Shown here: positions 57,430 through 64,000 of the stretch, piece after piece
How positions within the stretch are numbered: position 1 is the first letter of the stretch
How the letters are laid out: every line of letters begins with the position of its first letter
From: Adiantum capillus-veneris
Taxonomy: Eukaryota > Streptophyta > Polypodiopsida > Polypodiales > Pteridaceae
Reading direction: 5' to 3'
Assembly (NCBI GenBank): GCA_014529385.2
Contig: CM043952.1
Coordinates: 151,121,057-151,185,056, forward strand
Length of the DNA: 64,000 nucleotides
Translations under genes and position numbers: made by a program
Notes under the pieces: generated by a model
What the model was told of the DNA's origin: nothing
The model's input: the letters and a program-made list of their open reading frames with translations, nothing else
The model's database searches: none

Positions 57430-60400
57430 ATATCTATATAGAGCTCTCCGTTTAAACAGATGTCCTCCATTTCATTTTGTAGATCCTTTGCATGCACCCC
57501 ATAAGAGTAGCAGCTTGATGCTCGTCTGGCACCACCTCAGCGGCTTCTGACTGAGCATCTTCTCCGATCTCCTCCATTGATGCCGCTGTGATTGGCACAT
57601 GGTAGCCCTCATACATCCGTGCACTACGAGGGGCTACCTCTATGATGTACTACCAGTTTGATGCAGACTTTGTAGGATAAAATATCACCTGCCAGAGCCA
57701 CATAACTTACATGAGAGCTTCCAAGCACATAACTTCTAAAATTGGATGTTAACTATTTACATACTTACTTGTTCACAATGCTCGGGTAGTATGAAGGTGT
57801 CTCTTCGGTCAGTCCATTTCTTAGTTGAATCCACCTCAAGAAAACCAGACTCTCCTCTACGCACAATAGCGTTGCGACCCTCCATGATTATCTTGAACCA
57901 TATATTGCACGTCAAACAAGTCGACAAAAAATCCTCTATAATCGATCCTCAAAATCTCTTGTAGCGTGCCGAAGTAAGTGAGTTTCACCACCACAGGATC
58001 TGCATCAGAGGACCGTCGTCGCCTATACTGTTCAAGTTTTGCCATGATTCCACAATCTTGAGTAAAACGCTTTTTGTCGATCCGTTCCACCCTAAAATGT
58101 TGACCTTTACACCATGCTGTTGTGTATGACTTATACTACAACCAACAAAGATTATGAGTGGCCATTCAAACATCTAGAAAGTCACTAGTCGTACATTGCA
58201 AACTTACCTTGGTCATGCAACCCCGAGAGTACTCCCATTCCTCCTCAGTCACTTCTTCACCGTACTGTTGTGCGCTTTTCAATTGGTTGTGCAACCATCT
58301 TAAGCTCATGCATGTGGGTAGCTCTCCAGACCCGTCGTATAGTGCATTGGTGGTCGTCTTCCCCGTCTCCACTCGATTCGTGCCCTTTGTCGCTCTTGCT
58401 TTACATCCTCATATTGTAAAATCCACTTTTGCATCACTGGATTGTGAAGCATGCAAAATCGGTTGATTTTAGCCTCTAGATCTTCCATCATCTTCTTCTG
58501 AACACCGAGATTGCACATGACAATCCCATATATGCGCTCTACATGACAATCATCTATGGTTCGCCATAGCGTGTCCCAGGCTTTATCAAATCCATCTAGC
58601 CACTCTCCAATGTACACTAGGGACTCTAATACCAGCCAACCTTCTGCCATGCTACCCTTCGAACATGCCTTCTGACGCACATATCCCTTGAGTGTTTTCA
58701 TGAAACGTTCTAAAAAGAACATCCATCTGGAATGTACTATGCCAGCTATTTCCACCTCATCAACTATGTGAACAAGAAGATGCACCTGAATGGTTAGCAT
58801 GGTAGTAGGAAAGTGTTTCTCAAACATGCACACGACCTTCGCAACGTTTAGTTTGGCAAACGGTATGGAGTCTACCTTGATCTCCTTTTGTGAGATCCAT
58901 TGCACCAACTTCGCAAGTTTGTAGATTGTGTTACGGATGAGACAAACATCCCTCAATGGCCACCGGTAAAATAAACTGCAAAACACGTGCAACAATGACA
59001 TTAAAGTCCACACACGAATTTGTTACACAATTCCCACTATGATATATTCCACTATGAACATACCTGACACATTTATGCCAGTTGTGTGACTTAAAACCGG
59101 TAAGCTTTCGTTGTTTAGTGAAACACGTTCGGAGCGAGTGCATTACGCGAGTGGGGGTCTGCAAAGATCAAATGGTCTCTTTTACTTTGCTTTGTTGGGC
59201 TCCTGTGAAAATCCATGGTGCTTTAGGGAGTTTTATCGATCCATCGGATGCTGTCTGCAACCAATATTGCTCCATACGATCCACATTTCTAAGGTCAACC
59301 CTAGCTTCCAAAGTATCTTTCTTGCCGATCACATGGTCCCATAGTAGATTATCCACATTCTTGAATATGTGCATTAGATCAAGCAAGTGATTGATCATGA
59401 GTCGGGGCCAATATGGTAACTCGTACCATAGAGAGAGTCTCTTCATCCCTTGGGGCAAACCGTCATCACACATCTCCTTCTGCTCTAACCATGCTTGTGC
59501 AGACATCCTTGCGTAACACATGATTCTCTGGAAGATACCCTGGATGGCCTTCATAGATTTTCTTCTTCAATGAGGGCGCCCAACGTACATTTAGTCTAGG
59601 TCCACATGTGACACATGCTCTGTATCCGCTTGTTTGAAGCCCAGTATGTATACACATGATAATAGATAAGCTTGAGGAAAACCAAGATTTACAGTGTTTG
59701 AGTTTAAGTATAAATCACCTGATCATTTTGTTAGTCCGGGATAGTCATGCATGGTCCACATTAGAATGCCTCTGATCAAAGCATTCCGTCGACATGTGTG
59801 TCGGCTCATATCCACCACTTCTATGCCAATCCAAAATTATTGTAGCTCTTCCAATAGTGGACGAAGATACACATCCATATTCTTCACTTTATACCGCCTC
59901 GGCACAATCAAGCTTAGCCATAGGTGCCCCTTCTTCGTAGTCAACCACGGGGGAATGTTGTAGTTGACAAACAATGACAACGGGCCATACATTGTAAGAT
60001 GTTGATCTTTGACCAAATGGATTTACGCCATCCATAGCCAGGCCTAGGCGCAAATTTTGAGCTTCCCTGGAAAAATCCGACCATGTTTCATCTATATGTT
60101 TCCAGGCTGCACAATCTGCAGGAATCCGTAGCACACCATCCGAAGAATTATTCTCCTCATGCCATGATGCTAGGGCAGCCATGGACTTACATTCGAAGAA
60201 ATGATTGATGCGAGGAAGTAGAGAAAAATGTCACAAAACCTTTTGTGGAATTTTTGTTCCGTGGAGATCTACTCGATATCTCTCGGAATCACATTTTGGA
60301 CACTTCTCCATGTCTATGTATTCCCCTCTGAAAAGAATGCAGTCGTTAGGACAAGCGTGGATCGAATTGTAATCCATTCCCAAGTTTCACAAAATCTTTC

Positions 60401-61097
60401 TTGCTTCCTCTCTGGAATCTCGCATCACATTATTAGCTAGCATTATGCGCTCTTTGAGCAATCTACACAACGAAAAAAATACGGTACAATTGTGTAAAAA
60501 TCTATCAGATCATTATACGTCTAGAGTTTTTTATTAAAGTAAACACATTGTAATAGATCACCTGAAAAGCGCTATGACGCTAGTGTTACTCCATCCAAAC
60601 TTTGTCTGCATGCTGAGAAGAACCAAGAGCGCCTTCAATCTAGACATACAATATGCTCCATCATACAATGGCGTATCGGCTTCACTTTTCATATCATCAT
60701 AGATAAGCCTTTCTGAATCCATGATCGTCTCGATCATTTCATTGATCTCGGGATTAAACATTGCCTTGTTGCAAATGTGGTATGCATGATCATCCCCCGA
60801 GCTGTCAGAGGCTGCATCTTGTGGCCTCACATATGCTGCTTGACCAAAGCACCTGCGAACACGTCTATTGGGTTGCAAGATTGCTATCTGTTGGCCAGCG
60901 TCAGAGTCCGATGAGTTATAATTGGCAAAAAATCGATCTATAATAGATGGATCGAACTCGCCAAATTCAAAAACGTGATGCAAAGAAACGAGTCTTGTCC
61001 GTCGCACAACATGCTTGCATTGATTACAAGGACATAAGATCCTCGTTGAAAGATAGGTGTTTCGGTTGGACGGCCCCACATCTTCGTCACTACTCAT
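57430..61097 (-). pseudogene. TNP2-like CACTA transposase gene, copy 2
   Basis: TNP2 is the transposase of En/Spm elements. Minus-strand order: an N-terminal exon (61097-60558: LSTRILCPCNQCKHVV, a transposase-associated Cys motif, ending MQTKFGWSNTSVIALFR); a zinc-binding segment (about 60370-60240: SIHACPNDC ... EKCPKCDSERYRV); WHEENNSSDGVLR to GLAMDGVNPFGQ (60182-59990); then GYRACVTCGPRLNVRW and LPENHVLR (59657-59520); HLLDLMHIFKNVDNLLWD (about 59400); DUF4218 (59013-58306); DUF4216 (58173-57730) and a tail to about 57430. A frameshift near 59970 separates VVIVCQ from NYNIPPW and is shared with copy 1; ELQ is followed by a stop near 59842. Probably inactive. Confidence 0.8.
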
Positions 61098-61159
61098 AAT
61101 GAGGGTAAAAACCTTATAAAATGGACAACAAATTTAATCTTTTATTGTCATTCTTCATC

Positions 61160-61196
<37 letters not shown>

Positions 61197-61838
61197 TTCA
61201 CACTGTAAACTACATTACATTCTCTAGTCATGTCCAATCTCCGCACACCTCGGTCTAGAGGTGCACGAAGATCAGAACCACCGGGTTATAATCTCGTCTT
61301 TATTGGTCAATGCCTATATTTTTGGGTACAAGAAATCTACACACCCACGTCTACATGATAGTGTATGTAGTGGACAAAACCCCTTTGCCTCTTCTCTAGT
61401 TGTAGCATTTCATAGCATCTTAACATCTTTTCACAGTAGATCTTTGTCTGTAGCATGCAGGTACGCCATTCTTGCAATGCATTAGGAAATTTCGGAGGTC
61501 ATTTGGAGGGCCATATGAAGAGAGAGAAAAATAGAGCGCGTCCAATGAGTACGAAGGCTACGTTACGTAGGAAAGTACGTGGAAAGACTCAAAAAATAGG
61601 AAAATAGCATAAAACTTTCACGAATCTAGGATTGTGGCATCGTAATTTCCTTCCTTTTACCGAGCTGTTAGGTGCTTGCCAGTGGTCCCACTTCTGATAT
61701 TCTCTTATGGTCATTAACGTACTCGAGGGTGACCATTAATATAAGCCCGCACAAGATATTGGAATTCTAAAACACTTTCCCTCCATTCGAATGCTTTCAA
61801 AGTGAATCTCCCTCCACTAAAGCTTTTCTCTGAGAGGT
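61098..61838. other. Region where the right CACTA end is expected, none found
   Basis: It contains a CT microsatellite (61161-61193) and AT-rich sequence. I looked for CTCTTGTAGTG or clusters of TAGCGACG and found neither; the closest is 'tatgtagtgg' at about 61364. A TATA-like 'taatataagc' at about 61736 could belong to the gene starting at 61839. Confidence 0.5.
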
Positions 61839-63294
61839 ATGGCTTCCACGTCTTCTCGCCCAAGAAGCTCCGGGTGTTTACTGTCCCTCACACCAACAAC
61901 CAACAGCTACACTTTGCCTAGAAGGCCAAGTAGTAGCATATCCTCAATTACAATATCAACTTCAATAAGTGCAGAGAACCAATGGGTTGGACAAAGGATA
62001 AACAAAGGTTCATGGGTCCTCATGCAACCAAGAAGACCCAAGAGGTCTAGTGGTATCAACGTTTACCGCTCAGCATGGAAGGCCAGAGTGTTGGATTTCA
62101 AAGTTGAACTCGGCAAAAGATCTGTAAAGGAAGTTCTTGTTCAGCATGTGTTTACCCATCCAGATGTGATAGCAAACGGTGGAAATGTATCAGATATACA
62201 TCAACCACGTTGCAATTGTAAGTACTCTTGACATCTGAACTTCATTTGATCTGTAAGTACTCTTGACATCTGAACTTACTGATACTCTCATTATAACTTT
62301 TCTTATATATTTTGCAATGTTTCTCCCTCTTCTTATGAGCAATGTCTCCATTCTTCATAGCTCAATTACATTAGATTTGTCATTTTTACTCATTGATACT
62401 CTTAGTTTAACTCTTCTCATATATATTGCAGATGTTTATCCCTCTTCTTATGAGAAATGGGAGCTTGTGGAGTGCATAATAGGCCTCTTCCTTGTTGTTC
62501 ATGCCCACATTGGTTCTCTACAGTATTCAGGGAGGAGCAGCAAAAACCTGGCTGATGAAGGAATATTTTTTTATGACCACTTCTACCAACTCAGCTTAGG
62601 GAATAAGAATGCCATGTTGGTGAAGGTGCCTCTACCAACCGATTGGAACACTGTGGACTGGCCAGTTCCCGAGGAAACAATGGTGGAGGCAATGCGAAGT
62701 AAGCTCTACAAGGATATACAGAGGTCTCTACGTAGCTCTATTCCCACCAAACTGGTTAGAATTGCAAACTTTTGTCCTGCTGCACTCTTCATAGAGTTGT
62801 TTCATAGCTACAAAATCCGTGTTACGAAAACTATGTTCATGTGCAAGTCATTTCAGCAGTCATCCTGTGACAAACTTCTTGACAGAGGATGGTATGTAAA
62901 GGAAGATATTGGCTTACGGTGCGAGGTCGCGCTTGATACTCTAGTTGTCAAGTACATGATTGCAAGCCAATCACTGTTACTCTCGTTTTGGTATATGCGA
63001 TCACAAATGCTCAATGGTAAGTACATTCCTATGGACCAGGTTTCTGCAGGTTTGGAAGATAATCCTACTGTGGATGTGGAAGTGATTGATAAAGAGCATG
63101 GCCTACTGTTGGTGGTTACAATAAGGGAGCTATGCAGTCTTCAGCAGTTGCGGCATGACATAATTGAAGAGTCAATGGAAAGGGACCTATCAGATTTTTC
63201 CTTTTTCCTAGCTGGCCATAAGGTGATGCGGCGAAGGGAAAAAGATATTTTGTGCAAAGAGTTGGATGGTCAGGTTGAAGTAGTGTCAATGTAA
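61839..63294 (+). CDS. Two-exon gene of unknown function (413 aa)
   Basis: Exon 1 is 61839-62217 (MASTSSRPRSSG, a Ser/Thr-rich N-terminus that could be a transit peptide, then VGQRINKGSWVLMQPRR and VYRSAWKARVLDFKVELGKR). The intron 62218-62431 has a GTAAGT donor and a TTGCAG acceptor, phase 1, and joins in frame to exon 2 (62432-63294). Exon 2 holds YEKWELVECIIGLFLVVHAH, then a region with PLPTDWNTVDWPVPEETMVE, and a C-terminal segment (about the last 75 residues: VEVIDKEHGLLLVVTIRELC ... FSFFLAGHKVMRRREKDILC) whose strand-helix-strand pattern could be a ubiquitin-like fold. I do not recognise the family. Exact frame agreement across the intron and absence of stops make it a believable gene. 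Confidence 0.6.
62218..62431 (+). other. Intron with duplicated donor and acceptor regions
   Basis: A 35-bp tandem duplication repeats the GTAAGTACTCTTGACATCTG donor segment (62218 and 62253). A roughly 115-bp duplication repeats the acceptor and the first bases of exon 2 ('atgtttctccctcttcttat' at 62317, 'atgtttatccctcttcttat' at 62432). In the first acceptor copy the AG has become AA. Confidence 0.75.
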
Positions 63295-63413
63295 CAGATA
63301 TTCTTGTGAACCCAAGTGTATACAAATGACTTTCAATACATGAAGTTTTTTGAGCTCATTTGTCAATTGTGCCCTGTGAATAAGTGTGCTTGAAATACAT
63401 TTCTTTACCATGT

Positions 63414-63467
<54 letters not shown>

Positions 63468-63500
63468 AATGTTAGACAAGACAAAGACATGATAGAAGAG
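63295..63500. repeat. 3' flanks with a CT microsatellite
   Basis: Convergent intergenic space of about 200 bp. A TC run of nearly 50 bases lies at 63418-63464. Confidence 0.9.
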
Positions 63501-64000
63501 TCATCTTAATTCATTAGAAAGTACAAACTCGTCCGTGAACAATGGACTGAGATATAATTTCTGTAAGTATGGAATCAGAATGTCTTCAAGGTAAAAATCA
63601 AAGGAATGCCCCTCGAAAGAAGGTGGTGAGATAGTTGTTCCCGACGGATTTAGTTCTCCCTTTTCAGGAGTATCATCAATCAGTAGTGTATTAGTTGCAT
63701 CAAAGTGTACACCGATTTGGCTAAACGGTTTGTACAAAAGAGGTAAGTGTGGTTTTTTAGGGTGGTAATGGCCCTCAACGGTAACGCATTTTCTTTGATC
63801 ATACAAAAAGGAAAAATCTGACGTGTGAGCGCCGCATACACTGCAAACTATTGTAACTAGTGGCGACAAGTTTTGACTTTGCATTGAAGACCATATGGCA
63901 ACTCTGAAGCGCGGAAGAAGAAACTGAATAAATTCCTTGGTTTCTGGACGAACCACGACTCGACAAGTTCCCATCCAAAACGTTTGCAAATCCTCAAAGG
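63501..64000 (-). CDS. FCP1/NIF-type (HAD) phosphatase-like protein, C-terminal part
   Basis: The frame ends at 63501 and is open to the window edge, so the N-terminus, with the DxDxT nucleophile motif of this family, lies outside. Visible are RPETKEFIQFLLPRFRVAIW followed by SS, which is the second conserved HAD block (hydrophobic strand ending in W-S-S), and NTLLIDDTPEKGELNPSGT, the fourth block with the paired Asp and the 'sP.K...p.N' continuation. Members remove phosphate from proteins such as the RNA polymerase II C-terminal domain, or act in the TIM50 import complex. Which subfamily this is cannot be judged from the part seen. It converges on the unknown gene 61839-63294. Confidence 0.75.
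   Translation of the reverse strand, partial: FEDLQTFWMGTCRVVVRPETKEFIQFLLPRFRVAIWSSMQSQNLSPLVTIVCSVCGAHTSDFSFLYDQRKCVTVEGHYHPKKPHLPLLYKPFSQIGVHFDATNTLLIDDTPEKGELNPSGTTISPPSFEGHSFDFYLEDILIPYLQKLYLSPLFTDEFVLSNELR

Larger units (their letters stand above)
53187..60471. repeat. Tandem segmental duplication, copy 2
   Basis: Repeat of 46570-53030, with the additional 750 bp of TNP2 retained. Small differences include single-base changes, microsatellite length differences and a few indels. It continues seamlessly into transposase 5' sequence after 60471, so copy 2 has the natural right-hand context and copy 1 the natural left-hand one. Confidence 0.95.

Noticed and set aside
61364-61371. 'tgtagtgg' as right CACTA terminus
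   Set aside because: The match covers only about seven bases, lacks subterminal TAGCGACG repeats and is not followed by the missing LTR half.

Overview
The window looks like nuclear DNA of a land plant. It carries a UDP-glycosyltransferase relic, an F-box/kelch gene, a SAUR-type gene, an FCP1/NIF phosphatase-type gene, GT-AG introns, a Ty3/gypsy chromovirus with a tRNA-Met primer site and a plant-type En/Spm (CACTA) transposon. The DUF7869-like and ParB/methylase-like genes and the heavy transposon load make me lean to a seed-free vascular plant such as a fern. That last step is inference only. Most of the window is transposon and satellite DNA. Ordinary host genes are confined to about 44.3-47.6 kb and 61.8-64.0 kb.

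1-5.5 kb is an internally deleted chromovirus (partial 5' LTR, primer site, gag, protease relic, integrase tail, chromodomain, complete 1,647-bp 3' LTR). It abuts the truncated 3' end of a second, minus-strand LTR element (5.5-12.2 kb) with a broken gag-like gene, a leader of about 2.9 kb carrying six copies of a 24-bp palindrome, a TTGGCGCC-type primer site and an 809-bp LTR.

12.3-41.1 kb is the strangest part. A broken minus-strand gene, which I read as a ParB-like domain followed by a DNA N-methyltransferase-like domain, occurs twice (12.3-13.1 kb as a fragment, 24.6-27.4 kb over its length). Each copy's 5' end faces a multi-kilobase array of short palindromes built on CCTATGGCC and its complement GGCCATAGG. 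After the second array comes a plus-strand DUF7869-like gene (38.3-41.1 kb). So two decayed genes diverge from about 10 kb of palindrome arrays. The first copy carries a TTAA-flanked, piggyBac-like inserted element at 22.4-23.7 kb.

41.1-44.3 kb holds a textbook solo LTR of the first chromovirus family with a TGACA target duplication. 44.3-47.6 kb holds host genes: a UDP-glycosyltransferase pseudogene (minus), divergent from an intact F-box/kelch gene (plus), which converges on a SAUR-like gene (minus).

46.57-60.47 kb is a tandem duplication with a period of about 6.6 kb. It duplicates the 3' end of the kelch gene, the SAUR gene, an LTR fragment and most of a CACTA transposon inserted in that LTR. 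The junction at 53.03-53.19 kb is a ladder of short re-copied segments that suggests template switching. The second copy continues into the 5' part of the transposase gene (to 61.1 kb). 61.8-63.3 kb is an unrecognised two-exon gene, and the right edge holds the C-terminal part of an FCP1/NIF-type phosphatase gene on the minus strand.

Almost all transposon genes are broken, mostly by nonsense changes of the C-to-T kind. Gene identities were judged by eye from motifs, with no database search.
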